Assembly: GCA_002415785.1 (NCBI GenBank)
Contig: DIAJ01000026.1
Coordinates: forward strand, 1-64,000
Direction of reading: 5' to 3'
DNA: 64,000 nucleotides
Source of the DNA: Flavobacteriales bacterium UBA5081
GTDB lineage: Bacteria > Bacteroidota > Bacteroidia > Flavobacteriales_E > Vicingaceae
Positions 21,340 through 29,048 of this stretch are shown here, piece after piece; position 1 is the first letter of the stretch, and each line of letters begins with the position of its first letter. The notes under the pieces are model-generated. The model ran no database searches and was not told where the DNA came from. It saw nothing but the letters and a program-made list of their open reading frames with translations. The position numbers and the translations under genes are program-made.

Positions 21340-22308
21340 TTAATGTTTGCCAATTTCGGTTAGGTAACGCTCGGCATCTAGTGCTGCCATACAGCCTGTT
21401 CCGGCAGCAGTTACTGCTTGTCGATAAACCTTATCAGCAGCATCACCACTGGCAAATACACCGGGGATTTTAGTTTTGGAAGTACCTGCTTGTACTTTTA
21501 AATAGCCTACCTCATCCATGTCTAACCAACCTTTAAAAATATCGGTGTTTGGCTTATGCCCTATTGCCACAAAAAATCCGGTTATATCTAGCGTTTGCTC
21601 TTCTCCACTTTGGTTGTTAAAAACCCTTACTCCTTCAACAGCCTTATCTCCCAAAACTTCTTTTGCTTCGGTATTGTACATCACTTCAATATTTGGAGCT
21701 TCCAAAACTCTTTGCTGCATAATGTTTGAAGCACGAAACTCATCACGACGCACCAACATAAATACTTTATTGCAAAGCTTTGACAAGTATGTTGCTTCTT
21801 CAGCTGCTGTATCTCCTGCACCTACAATTGCCACATCCTGTCCTTTGTAAAAGAAACCATCACAAACTGCACATGCACTCACTCCAAAACCATTTAAGCG
21901 TTGCTCAGATTCAAGTCCCAGCCATTTTGCCGAAGCTCCGGTAGAAATAATAACCGAGTCAGCTGTAATTTCTTTTTTATCATCTACCCAAACTTTGTGA
22001 ACAGGTCCTGTAAAATCTACTTTAGTTACCATTCCAAAACGAACATCTGTCCCAAAGCGCTCAGCTTGCTTTTGAAAGTCAATCATCATCTCCGGTCCAT
22101 TGATGCCATCAGGATAACCGGGGTAGTTTTCTACATCATTCGTAATGGTTAATTGTCCTCCCGGCTGTAATCCTTGGTACATCACCGGACTCATATCTGC
22201 TCTAGCAGCATAAATTGCCGCAGTATAACCTGCCGGCCCTGAACCAATAATTAAACATTTTACATGCTCTACTTCTTCTGTATGATTGCTTTTATTTTCG
22301 TCTGCCAT
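21340..22308 (-). CDS. trxB: Thioredoxin-disulfide reductase
   Basis: Cytoplasmic NADPH-dependent flavoenzyme that reduces thioredoxin. FAD-binding 'IGSGPAGYTAAIYAARA' near the N-terminus, redox-active 'CAVCDG' (near residue 143), NADPH-binding 'GAGDTAAEEA', and C-terminal FAD motif 'GVFASGDAAD' with 'TAAGTGCMAALDAERYL'. I choose the ATG at 22308 (322 residues, MADENKSN...) instead of the frame-open codon at 22362, because the family is about 310-320 residues long and a perfect -7 promoter element (22326-22333) lies inside the longer version. Single gene with its own terminator. Confidence 0.95.
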   Translation of the reverse strand: MADENKSNHTEEVEHVKCLIIGSGPAGYTAAIYAARADMSPVMYQGLQPGGQLTITNDVENYPGYPDGINGPEMMIDFQKQAERFGTDVRFGMVTKVDFTGPVHKVWVDDKKEITADSVIISTGASAKWLGLESEQRLNGFGVSACAVCDGFFYKGQDVAIVGAGDTAAEEATYLSKLCNKVFMLVRRDEFRASNIMQQRVLEAPNIEVMYNTEAKEVLGDKAVEGVRVFNNQSGEEQTLDITGFFVAIGHKPNTDIFKGWLDMDEVGYLKVQAGTSKTKIPGVFASGDAADKVYRQAVTAAGTGCMAALDAERYLTEIGKH

Positions 22309-22325
22309 TTTCAATATTTTTTTGA

Positions 22326-22333
22326 CAAAAGTA
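22326..22333 (-). promoter_or_regulatory. -7 promoter element for trxB
   Basis: Minus-strand TACTTTTG, an exact match to the Bacteroidota -7 consensus TAnnTTTG, 17 bases before the ATG at 22308. No well-spaced TTG element (nearest 26 bases upstream). Confidence 0.45.
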
Positions 22334-22489
22334 TTAATAAATGAGTGGAGTTTTTGTAACAAATGTTTCTAAAGAAGATTGAAGAAAGTAGCAAGAAAAA
22401 AGATGTGTGTACTTCCCTAAAATAGCGTTGACTTTGACAAAGCACTCATAATATATTAGCACAATACATTCAATTTAACCGATGTTCAA

Positions 22490-22543
22490 GAAAAACAAAT
22501 AAAAGAACGCGGTGCTGCTCGATATTTAAACGACATTGGATAA
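22490..22543 (+). pseudogene. Remnant C-terminus of a second GIY-YIG nuclease gene
   Basis: These 54 bases encode EKQIKERGAARYLNDIG and a stop, the same as the last 17 residues of the intact GIY-YIG gene at 22717-22953 except one K to E change. Nothing upstream in this frame resembles the rest of the gene. It is the beginning of a 148-bp duplicated block, so an older GIY-YIG/tRNA unit lost its 5' part here. Confidence 0.8.
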
Positions 22544-22637
22544 ATTTGCAAATGCTTTTCGGGATGTAGTTTACCCCGAAGACTTTCGGGACGGTTAAAT
22601 ACAGCTATCCCAAATCATACTCGGGATGTAGCTTAGT
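22490..22637 (+). repeat. 148-bp direct repeat, copy A (copy B at 22900-23047)
   Basis: Aligned with 22900-23047 at a constant offset of 410 without gaps; I count 8 differences, all transitions. The block covers the end of the GIY-YIG gene, a spacer with a 16-bp palindrome (intact only in copy B, CCCGAAAGCTTTCGGG) and the 5' end of tRNA-Pro. The words 'TCGGGATGTAG' and the following bases of the tRNA 5' end occur twice within each copy. Confidence 0.85.
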
Positions 22638-22688
22638 TCACGCAGAGCGTGACAGGCCTGTTACGCCAAAGGCGTAATTAAAGTGCGC
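22622..22688 (+). pseudogene. Broken tRNA-Pro 5' half with hairpin string inserted in the D-loop
   Basis: 22622-22637 equals the first 16 bases of the intact tRNA-Pro at 23032. 22678-22688 (TTAAAGTGCGC) equals the tRNA bases that follow the D-loop. Between them lie three successive small palindromes: CACGC/GCGTG (22639-22651), ACAGGCCTGT (22652-22661) and TTACGCC/GGCGTAA (22661-22677). After 22688 the tRNA similarity ends. The rest of 22363-22716 holds only the GIY-YIG remnant and AT-rich DNA. Confidence 0.7.
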
Positions 22689-22716
22689 TGCCTTCCTCGC
22701 AATTCTTCTTTTAATA

Positions 22717-22953
22717 ATGTATTCCACTTATATTATTTTTAGTGATTCCAAGAAAAAATATTATGTCGGACATAGTTCTGACATGAATGAACGTTTAAAA
22801 AGACACAACTCTTATTTGGTTCAAAGTACAAAGTATGGTGTTCCTTGGAAATTAATCCACAAAGAAATCTTTGACTCAAGAGAAAAAGCAGTGCGTAAAG
22901 AAAAACAAATAAAAAAACGCGGTGCTGCTCGATATTTAAACGACATTGGATAA
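22717..22953 (+). CDS. Small GIY-YIG nuclease-domain protein
   Basis: 78 residues. The N-terminal 'YSTYIIFSDSKKKYYVGHS' carries the GIY-YIG signature in divergent form (YII...YVG), followed by 'LKRHNS', 'WKLIHKE' and 'REKAVRKEKQIKKRG', as in the small single-domain UvrC-like GIY-YIG proteins that are common in Bacteroidota. The expected catalytic Arg and Glu are plausible in 'NERLKRH' and 'SREKAVRKEKQ'. It ends 78 bases before tRNA-Pro and sits in the same orientation. A decayed copy of its end lies 410 bases upstream. Possible roles are a homing-like endonuclease of a tRNA-associated element or a DNA repair nuclease; the context favours the former. Confidence 0.85.
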   Translation: MYSTYIIFSDSKKKYYVGHSSDMNERLKRHNSYLVQSTKYGVPWKLIHKEIFDSREKAVRKEKQIKKRGAARYLNDIG

Positions 22954-23047
22954 ATTTGCAAATGCTTTTCGGGATGTAGCTTATCCCGAAAGCTTTCGGG
23001 ACGGCTAAATGCAGCTATCCCAAATCATGCTCGGGATGTAGCTTAGT
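22900..23047 (+). repeat. 148-bp direct repeat, copy B
   Basis: Partner of 22490-22637. This copy has the intact GIY-YIG end, the perfect palindrome CCCGAAAGCTTTCGGG and leads into the functional tRNA-Pro. Confidence 0.85.
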
Positions 23048-23109
23048 CCGGTTAAAGTGCGCGTCTGGGGGGCGCGAGATCGGTGGTTCGAATCCACTCA
23101 TCCCGACCA
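23032..23109 (+). tRNA. tRNA-Pro(GGG)
   Basis: Full cloverleaf: acceptor CGGGATG/CATCCCG, D-arm GCTT/AAGT with a long D-loop, anticodon stem CGCGT/GCGCG with loop CTGGGGG (anticodon GGG), T-arm GGTGG/CCACT with loop TTCGAAT, discriminator A and encoded CCA. Followed by a terminator at 23119. On the opposite strand its sequence gives the well-known false 'GRDEWIRTTDLAPPRRAL' peptide. Confidence 0.95.
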
Positions 23110-23225
23110 AACTCAAAACCTGCTATGCCAATAGCAGGTTTTTTACTTTTCATGAACGTCAAGCTTGCTTGAAAGTGAAATGAAAAGTAAAAACAAAACG
23201 CGTTTAGCGTTTGAGGTTTTGAGTT
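23109..23225. repeat. Nested inverted repeats after tRNA-Pro
   Basis: The outer arms AAACTCAAAACCT (23109-23121) and AGGTTTTGAGTTT (23213-23225) are perfect complements. Inside are a second pair (ACTTTTCAT with ATGAAAAGT) and small hairpins CAAGC/GCTTG and AAACGC/GCGTTT. The terminator of the tRNA is within the first arm region. Confidence 0.75.
23119..23144 (+). terminator. Terminator of tRNA-Pro
   Basis: 8-bp perfect stem CCTGCTAT/ATAGCAGG, loop GCCA, then T6, ten bases after the encoded CCA. Confidence 0.9.
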
Positions 23226-23257
23226 TGAGGACACCCCAAAAAGGATGGCCGCAGGCA

Positions 23258-23317
23258 ATCCACTCATCTCGACTTAATTTAAAGCCAATCATTTGTTTTA
23301 AAATGATTGGCTTTTTG
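23258..23317 (+). pseudogene. Detached tRNA-Pro 3' end plus a second terminator
   Basis: AATCCACTCATCTCGAC (23258-23274) matches the 3' end of tRNA-Pro (23091-23107) except one base. It is followed by a strong hairpin (AAGCCAATCATTT, 23282-23294, with AAATGATTGGCTT, 23301-23313) and T-run to 23317. This looks like the tail of a second tRNA-Pro copy whose body was lost or replaced. The remaining DNA to 23421 is AT-rich, with a TGCACAC direct repeat near 23331-23346. Confidence 0.65.
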
Positions 23318-23421
23318 TTTTCTTAAAAATGCACACAAAATGCACACTTAGGGTTTAAATAACTAAAAAGGTAGCTATAAAAGCCCCCAAAAAATAGTTA
23401 TAGATAATCTAAGTTAAAATT

Positions 23422-24525
23422 TTAATTTATTGTTAGCTTATGAAATTTATTTGACTCGACTCCAAGAAATCCATCGGGCACCCAACCAGTTCCTACATAA
23501 GCAGTGTTATTAATAACAAATCCCACGCCACCTGCAATTCCACTCTCCGAATAGTCGTTTGTAGCCCTATTCCAACTATCTTGGTGTTTATCATAAACCC
23601 ACACCTCATTATCAGCAGCGATAGAACCAGCACCTCCGACTAAGACACCATATCCGTCTAGTTCAAAGCCTACAGCTTGATTCCTTGGGTTACCAGGAAA
23701 GGTATCTTGTTTTGTCCAATTGTCATTTGTTGCATTATACTTCCAACAATCACCAAGACTACCTAAACCTCCATCATCATAACCTGTTGCTACATAACCT
23801 TCACTACCAATTGAAAAAGAGGCAGCAAATTTTCTAGTTTCTCCTGGGAAATTCCCCAATTCTGTCCATAAATCTTGAGCAGGATCGTATTCAAAAAACT
23901 CATATGAAGTTGTCAAGACATAAGCTTTGTTATTAGCAACAAAAACGGTAGCATTTTCTGTACCCCACTTCGGAAAAGTGGAGTTCATAGCAGTCCATGT
24001 ATCAGAAGTTTCATCATACTTATATAAGTCCCGTAATTCTTCAAAACTGCCAACTCCTGAAGGACCTTTTCCCAAACCTAAGCCTACATAAGCAGAGTTG
24101 CCAATTGCAAAAGCTATAGCTCCTCTCCTAGCTCCTCCGGGAAAACTATCTAATTGTGTCCAAGAATTAGTTGAGGGATCATATGAATACATATCTGCGA
24201 AAAAGTCAGGATAATCTTCTCCAAGGCCAACATATCCTTTACCATTTAAAGAAAAAGCAACTGCAGCACTCCTACCCGGTCCCGGAAGATTTGGAATTGA
24301 CTGCCAATTTGAACTTACGGTAGCACCTCCAGTACCACCTCCTCCAATTCCTGTTGTATCTCCAAAACCTCCTCCAATATCAGTTCCACCTGCATAATCT
24401 TCTGTTTGAAACTTTTCCATATCCTCATTTGGCGTTAAAGGATCTTCTTTTTTACAGCCATAAAAAATAATCGAAAAAATAAACAAAACCGACAACACGG
24501 CTAATAATGAGATCTTTGTATTCAT
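23422..24525 (-). CDS. Kelch-repeat lipoprotein
   Basis: 367 residues. The N-terminus has a lipoprotein signal peptide with Cys in 'IIFYGCKKED', so the protein is probably anchored in the outer membrane. After a Gly/Thr-rich linker (about 45-70) there are about five or six kelch-like repeats with 'GKGYVGLG', 'NSAYVGLG', 'SEGYVATG', 'YGVLVGGAG' and 'NTAYVGTG' plus a conserved 'W..L..FPG' element, which form a beta-propeller. No T9SS tail. It lies 69 bases after the lipoprotein gene at 24595 on the same strand, so the two may be co-transcribed. Ligand unknown; propellers of this type mostly bind proteins or sugars. Confidence 0.85.
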   Translation of the reverse strand: MNTKISLLAVLSVLFIFSIIFYGCKKEDPLTPNEDMEKFQTEDYAGGTDIGGGFGDTTGIGGGGTGGATVSSNWQSIPNLPGPGRSAAVAFSLNGKGYVGLGEDYPDFFADMYSYDPSTNSWTQLDSFPGGARRGAIAFAIGNSAYVGLGLGKGPSGVGSFEELRDLYKYDETSDTWTAMNSTFPKWGTENATVFVANNKAYVLTTSYEFFEYDPAQDLWTELGNFPGETRKFAASFSIGSEGYVATGYDDGGLGSLGDCWKYNATNDNWTKQDTFPGNPRNQAVGFELDGYGVLVGGAGSIAADNEVWVYDKHQDSWNRATNDYSESGIAGGVGFVINNTAYVGTGWVPDGFLGVESNKFHKLTIN

Positions 24526-24594
24526 ATTTTTAAATTGATAGTTCTATTAAAATAGTATTGGACAGTAAATTTTGCATTTCAAATTTACTTTTTT

Positions 24595-25098
24595 CTAACG
24601 ACTTCCCAATTTTACGCGATTAAATACACCTCGTTTTATGTAAGTTTCATCACCTTGACTATTGTAAACTGTAGCTTCAAAAGTGCCAAAAACATGATTT
24701 AAAACGGTATCTATTCGACTAACATTCACTATAACATTGGGCACCTTCTTTCCATAAGTTGATCGATCCCAGTTATTTCCATAAATAAGGTGTTCCAGTT
24801 TCACTCCATTTGAATCATTCGCTAAATACAACTGTTCCCTTAGAGAGGGAAGAAATATTTTTACTTCCCTATTGTTATTTTTCGCCCAAAAAACCCACCT
24901 TCCATGAACGCTATCAACCTGAGCTTGATAAGCCTCAAACTCCTCAAATCCAATAGTAGCAGCAAACAGACGATTTTTTTTCGCTTCGTATTCTTGATTT
25001 ACAAAGTCGTTTATTTGCAATTCTTCCGGCTCTTCTTCACAAGAGGAAAAAGCAACTATTAACAGTACAAATAAAAGGCAATAAATTCCTCTTCTCAT
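24595..25098 (-). CDS. Uncharacterised lipoprotein
   Basis: 167 residues with a lipobox (VAFSSCEEE) and an acidic stretch after the Cys. The C-terminal part 'VFGTFEATVYNSQGDETYIKRGVFN' resembles the beta-sandwich ending of small Bacteroidota lipoproteins (DUF6252-like), but I cannot prove that family. It lies between the YifB gene (47 bases upstream) and the kelch lipoprotein, all on the minus strand. Confidence 0.75.
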   Translation of the reverse strand: MRRGIYCLLFVLLIVAFSSCEEEPEELQINDFVNQEYEAKKNRLFAATIGFEEFEAYQAQVDSVHGRWVFWAKNNNREVKIFLPSLREQLYLANDSNGVKLEHLIYGNNWDRSTYGKKVPNVIVNVSRIDTVLNHVFGTFEATVYNSQGDETYIKRGVFNRVKLGSR

Positions 25099-25145
25099 CT
25101 TAAAAGTTCATGTTCTTATGACGTTAATTTATAATATATCGTTGC

Positions 25146-26684
25146 CTAGCCAGCCCAACCTTCGCGGTCTAAGCTGCGGTACTGAATGGCTTCTGCTAAG
25201 TGGTCGGTTTTAATTTCTACTGAAGCATCTAAATCTGCAATGGTTCTTGATACTTTTAAGATTCTATCATAAGCTCTTGCTGATAAACCCAATTTTTCCA
25301 TGGCGTTTTTGAGCAATTGCTGACCGGCTTCGTCAATGCGACAGATCTCCCGCAGCTGTTTAGAACCCATCATCGCATTTGAGTGCATGCCTTCATTTTC
25401 TTTGTATCTTTCCTCTTGTATTTCTCTAGCTTTCACTACACGCTCGCGAATGTTTGAACTTTTTTCTGCTAATCGTTTCTCGGAAAGCTTTTCAAAATCA
25501 ACAGGAGTTACTTCTACATGCAAGTCAATTCTATCTAAAAGCGGACCGGAAATTTTATTCAAGTACTTATGCACCATACCCGGAGCACACATGCATTCCT
25601 TTTCAGGATGATTATAATAACCACAGGGACATGGATTCATTGAAGCTACTAACATAAAAGAAGCCGGATAATCGACGGTAAATTTTGCTCTGGAAATGGT
25701 CACTTTTCGCTCTTCCATTGGCTGCCGCATAACCTCCAAAACAGTTCGTTTAAACTCCGGGAGTTCATCTAAAAACAACACGCCATTGTGTGCTAATGAG
25801 ATTTCTCCGGGCTGCGGAAAACCTCCCCCTCCTACTAGTGCCACATCGCTAATTGTATGGTGTGGTGAACGAAAAGGTCGCATTGTTATTAAAGAGGCAT
25901 CAGACTCCATTCTACCCGCTACAGAGTGAATTTTTGTAGTTTCTAAGGCTTCATGCAGATTTAAAGGGGGCAATATTGTAGGCAGTCGTTTCGCAAGCAT
26001 AGTTTTACCTGCTCCGGGCGGACCAATTAAAATCACATTATGACCTCCGGCAGCGGCAATTTCCAGAGCTCGCTTAATGTTCTCCTGACCTTTCACATCC
26101 TCAAAATCAAAAGTAGAATTACTCAAATTCTTGTAAAACTCATCCCTTGTATTTATCTGAACCCTTTCTAGTTCAGCCGTTCCATTAAAAAAGTCGATAA
26201 GTTCTTTAATGTTTTCTACTCCATACACTTCTAAGCCGTCTACAATAGCCGCCTCTCTAGCATTTTGTTTTGGCAATATCATTCCTTTAAATCCTTCTTT
26301 CTGTGCTTGTATGGCAATAGGCAAAGCACCTTTCATGCCTTGCAAACTCCCATCCAAGCTCAATTCTCCCATAATGATGTAATCAGAAATCTCATCAGGA
26401 TTAATTTGCTCAGATGCAGCTAAAATTCCCATCGCAATAGTTAAATCATAGGCAGAGCCCTCTTTGCGAATATCTGCCGGAGCCATATTTACCACCACCT
26501 TTTTACCCGGAATTTTATAACCGTTATTTCTTAAGGCTGCTTCAATGCGTTGGTGGCTCTCTTTTACTGCACTGTCGGGCAAACCAACAAGCAAAAAATT
26601 AACTCCTTGTCCAATATTTACTTCCACAGTTATTGTGATTGCATCTACACCGTAAACGGCACTTCCGTATGTTTTAACCAGCAT
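25146..26684 (-). CDS. YifB/ComM family Mg-chelatase-like AAA+ ATPase
   Basis: 512 residues. N-terminal domain 'MLVKTYGSAVYGVDAITI' and 'VGLPDSAVKESHQRIEAAL', typical of this family; Walker A 'GPPGAGKTML' near residue 220; Walker B region 'GVLFLDELPEF'; zinc-like cluster 'NPCPCGYYNHPEKECMC'; C-terminal Mg_chelatase_C. In other bacteria ComM is a hexameric helicase that assists branch migration in natural transformation. I prefer the start at 26684, which gives the family's conserved first residues, over the in-frame ATG at 26708. Confidence 0.92.
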   Translation of the reverse strand: MLVKTYGSAVYGVDAITITVEVNIGQGVNFLLVGLPDSAVKESHQRIEAALRNNGYKIPGKKVVVNMAPADIRKEGSAYDLTIAMGILAASEQINPDEISDYIIMGELSLDGSLQGMKGALPIAIQAQKEGFKGMILPKQNAREAAIVDGLEVYGVENIKELIDFFNGTAELERVQINTRDEFYKNLSNSTFDFEDVKGQENIKRALEIAAAGGHNVILIGPPGAGKTMLAKRLPTILPPLNLHEALETTKIHSVAGRMESDASLITMRPFRSPHHTISDVALVGGGGFPQPGEISLAHNGVLFLDELPEFKRTVLEVMRQPMEERKVTISRAKFTVDYPASFMLVASMNPCPCGYYNHPEKECMCAPGMVHKYLNKISGPLLDRIDLHVEVTPVDFEKLSEKRLAEKSSNIRERVVKAREIQEERYKENEGMHSNAMMGSKQLREICRIDEAGQQLLKNAMEKLGLSARAYDRILKVSRTIADLDASVEIKTDHLAEAIQYRSLDREGWAG

Positions 26685-26780
26685 GAGAAAAGATTTTATG
26701 TCTTGCAATTAATATTCAGCAAAATAGGAGATTTTTCTTGAATTATGGAAAGAATTCTTTCAAAATTCACTTAAGTCCAT

Positions 26781-26809
26781 AAAAAAAGCCGAGACAAAAT
26801 GCTCGGCTT
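26781..26809 (-). terminator. Terminator of the azurin-like gene
   Basis: Minus-strand stem AAGCCGAG/CTCGGCTT (26802-26809 with 26786-26793), then a T7 run, 22 bases after the stop at 26831. Confidence 0.85.
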
Positions 26810-26830
26810 TTAAATCATATTGAAGAGTAA

Positions 26831-27382
26831 TTATTTCACAGTAAACTTACCGTTCATCATTCCATGATGTCCGGGGAAAGAACACAAAAACTCATAAGTT
26901 CCTTTCTTTGGAGCAGTAAACTCAATAGTAACCTCTTCACCACCACCAATCATTTTTGTATTGGCAATTACATCTCCTTTGCGATCTGCCGGGATGTATC
27001 CATTGTCTTTTGCATTCATCGCCGCCATGGCAAAATCAGCACGGTCAACACCTTTTTTCAGCAATACCCAATTGTGTCCCATTGACTCAACAGGCATTTC
27101 TCCAACGTGCTTCAAAGTTAGTTTTACAGTTTGACCTGCATAAACTTCAATCTTGTCTAAGTTGAACTTCATCTGGTCATTTCCCTCAATTACCACTTCG
27201 GCTACTTCAGCTACCTCCTCTTTAAGCTCATCTTCCGATTTTGATGAGGGTTCTGTCTTTTCTTGCTTGGCAACTTTTGTTTCAGTTTTCTCTTTTTGGT
27301 TTTCTGCTTTTTTGTCGGCTCCTCCGGCACAACTAACGGTTATAAAAGCTAAAGCAATAACTGCTAAAAATAAATTTTTCAT
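26831..27382 (-). CDS. Azurin-like blue copper lipoprotein
   Basis: 183 residues: lipobox 'ITVSCAGG', a Lys/Glu-rich linker (about 22-65), then a cupredoxin domain. The copper ligands are visible: His in 'SMGHNW', and Cys, His and Met in 'CSFPGHHGMM'. The spacing matches azurin, a periplasmic one-electron carrier; here lipidation would tether it to a membrane with a charged spacer. It may donate electrons to a cytochrome c oxidase or peroxidase. Transcribed divergently from the TonB-domain gene. Confidence 0.93.
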   Translation of the reverse strand: MKNLFLAVIALAFITVSCAGGADKKAENQKEKTETKVAKQEKTEPSSKSEDELKEEVAEVAEVVIEGNDQMKFNLDKIEVYAGQTVKLTLKHVGEMPVESMGHNWVLLKKGVDRADFAMAAMNAKDNGYIPADRKGDVIANTKMIGGGEEVTIEFTAPKKGTYEFLCSFPGHHGMMNGKFTVK

Positions 27383-27413
27383 GGTTTAAAATAAATTATG
27401 ATTAAATATAAAA

Positions 27414-27443
27414 TTGCAATTCAACTAAAATTCACTATCTTCA
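27414..27443 (+). promoter_or_regulatory. Candidate promoter for the TonB-domain gene
   Basis: TTG (27414-27416), 19-base spacer, then TATCTTCA (27436-27443), close to TAnnTTTG. The start codon is at 27526, giving a leader of about 75 bases. Confidence 0.35.
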
Positions 27444-27525
27444 TTTCGATAAAAATGCAAGCTGAAATTTAGCATACAAATTTAAGCATTTACACCCTTT
27501 AATTGAGACTTTTTACTCCTAAATT

Positions 27526-28317
27526 ATGACTCTAAAAACAAAACTGTTAGTACTCACTTTCCATTGTCTTTTTACTTTTGTAAATGCTCAAAAGGTAACT
27601 ATTTTCTCCGACCAGTATTTACCGGCAAAACCTTATGGCGGCAAAGATGAAGTGCAACTTCTTTTTAACAATGCCTTAGAGTATCCGGAAGAAGCAATCC
27701 AAAATAAAATTGAAGGAGATGTTTTTATCAACTATCAAGTAAACACCAATGGTGAGCTTGTAAAAATTGAATTTGATCAAGAAAGCCCTGAAGTGTTGCA
27801 AAAAGCTGCTCTTGATGTTTTTAAGCGCATTTTATGGGAAAAGCACCCTAATGAACCGAAAAGTAGACTTTCTGATGAAAAGATAAAAGTGAGTTTTAGA
27901 ATAAAAAAATATAATAAATTAGTAAAGAAAAGAGGCTATAAATCGCTCTCGGAATTAACCCCTTATGGGGTAGACAGCACACTAAAAGTATACAATATCA
28001 ATCAAGTTGATGAAAAGGTGGGAGTTAAAAACGCCTCATCAGTCAATGATTTTGTTGCTCAAAATTTCAAGTTCCCCGGTATTGCTTTAGAACGAGGAAT
28101 TTCAGGAAGAGTTAGTGTTGAGTTTGTAATAGAGCCTTATGGTTTTATTAGCAATGTTAGAATTACAGAACCATTAGCCGGTGGTTGTAATGATGAAACA
28201 GTTCGTCTAATGCGAACAATAAAATGGGAAGCTGCAAAAGTTGACGGCAAAGCTGTGCGAACACTTTATCGATATCAATTGAACTTTATTAACCCGGGAG
28301 GAAGCCTTTCTAAATAA
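27526..28317 (+). CDS. TonB C-terminal domain protein (two domains)
   Basis: 263 residues with a signal peptide (1-21, ending FVNAQ) in place of the usual TonB membrane anchor. Two TonB-C-like domains: about 45-125 ('YPEEAIQNKIEGDVFINYQV') and about 175-260 ('FPGIALERGISGRVSVEFVI', 'YQLNF'). Such exported proteins without a transmembrane helix and Pro-rich linker are frequent in Bacteroidota. They may interact with TonB-dependent receptors or form envelope scaffolds, but they cannot work as a classic energy transducer alone. Confidence 0.85.
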   Translation: MTLKTKLLVLTFHCLFTFVNAQKVTIFSDQYLPAKPYGGKDEVQLLFNNALEYPEEAIQNKIEGDVFINYQVNTNGELVKIEFDQESPEVLQKAALDVFKRILWEKHPNEPKSRLSDEKIKVSFRIKKYNKLVKKRGYKSLSELTPYGVDSTLKVYNINQVDEKVGVKNASSVNDFVAQNFKFPGIALERGISGRVSVEFVIEPYGFISNVRITEPLAGGCNDETVRLMRTIKWEAAKVDGKAVRTLYRYQLNFINPGGSLSK

Positions 28318-29048
28318 GAAGGATGAAAGGTAAAACTTTCTCGCTGTCGCGACATAGAGTTTAGATTTTAGACATTAGACTTTAGACACACTGATTAGTC
28401 CTGAATTTAGTTGTTACATTTAGTCGCTAATAATTAATAATCAGATACTACATATTGTTTTCACCATTAAGAAGTGAAGAAAAATTAAGGGTTTTATTAA
28501 GGTAATAACTTTAAACTATAGTCACTTTTAACTTTCTCTTCTCTAACATCGCAGAGATCTTATTACAATATTCTAATCTCTAGAAAAAGGCACTTAACTT
28601 TAAGTACTTCAAACTTCAAGTACTTTAGGCACTCCTTGAAAACATGAAAGATGAAGACGGAAACATTGAAACTTTCTCGCTGTCGCGAGACTCGATTCTT
28701 TCTTCGCAGGCTTTTGTTGGAAACGAAAACCATGATTCTCTTTACCTTAAACTGCGCTCAATAAAGGCGCGCAACATTAGAGGTAAAAAATCTGCTTTAA
28801 ACTTTAATCCTTTCTCCTTCATCCTTTCTCTAGCTAACTCTTTGAGAACTTTGTGCCTTCTTGGTAGTCTTAGCGGTTAAAAACTAACTTTAAACTATAG
28901 TCACTTTTAACTTTCTCTTCTCTAACAGCGAAGCGGTCTTTGAAAATATGAAACAGTGAAAGATGAAACTTTCTCGCTAAAGCGAGATTAGGATTTCACT
29001 TCATCTGATTTTGAACAAAAACAAATTTAACTTCAAACTTTAAGTACT
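28318..29048. repeat. Noncoding stretch of mixed short repeats
   Basis: 731 bases with no credible gene. A 42-bp sequence occurs twice without a difference (28507-28548 and 28886-28927), and its second half occurs again with changes at about 29048-29070, next to the gmhA stop. The motif ACTTTCTCGCT followed by a complementary arm (TCGC...GCGA) occurs near 28332, 28670 and 28970. 'AACTTTAAGTACTTC' variants occur near 28596 and 29036. 28835-28882 belongs to the 'ctttgtgcctt...ggt' intergenic repeat type also present at 47969. Confidence 0.75.

Noticed and set aside
22433..22466. Sigma70-like TTGACT...TAATAT on the plus strand
   Set aside because: Bacteroidota primary sigma factors use TTG/TAnnTTTG, and no full gene follows.
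23052..23267. Reading frame of 71 codons on the minus strand ending GRDEWIRTTDLAPPRRAL
   Set aside because: It is the antisense translation of tRNA-Pro, a well-known false protein pattern; no independent coding signal.
28644..28880. Reading frame of 78 codons on the plus strand
   Set aside because: It is made of intergenic repeat sequence (hairpin motif and 'ctttgtgcctt' repeat) and has no start signal or family resemblance.
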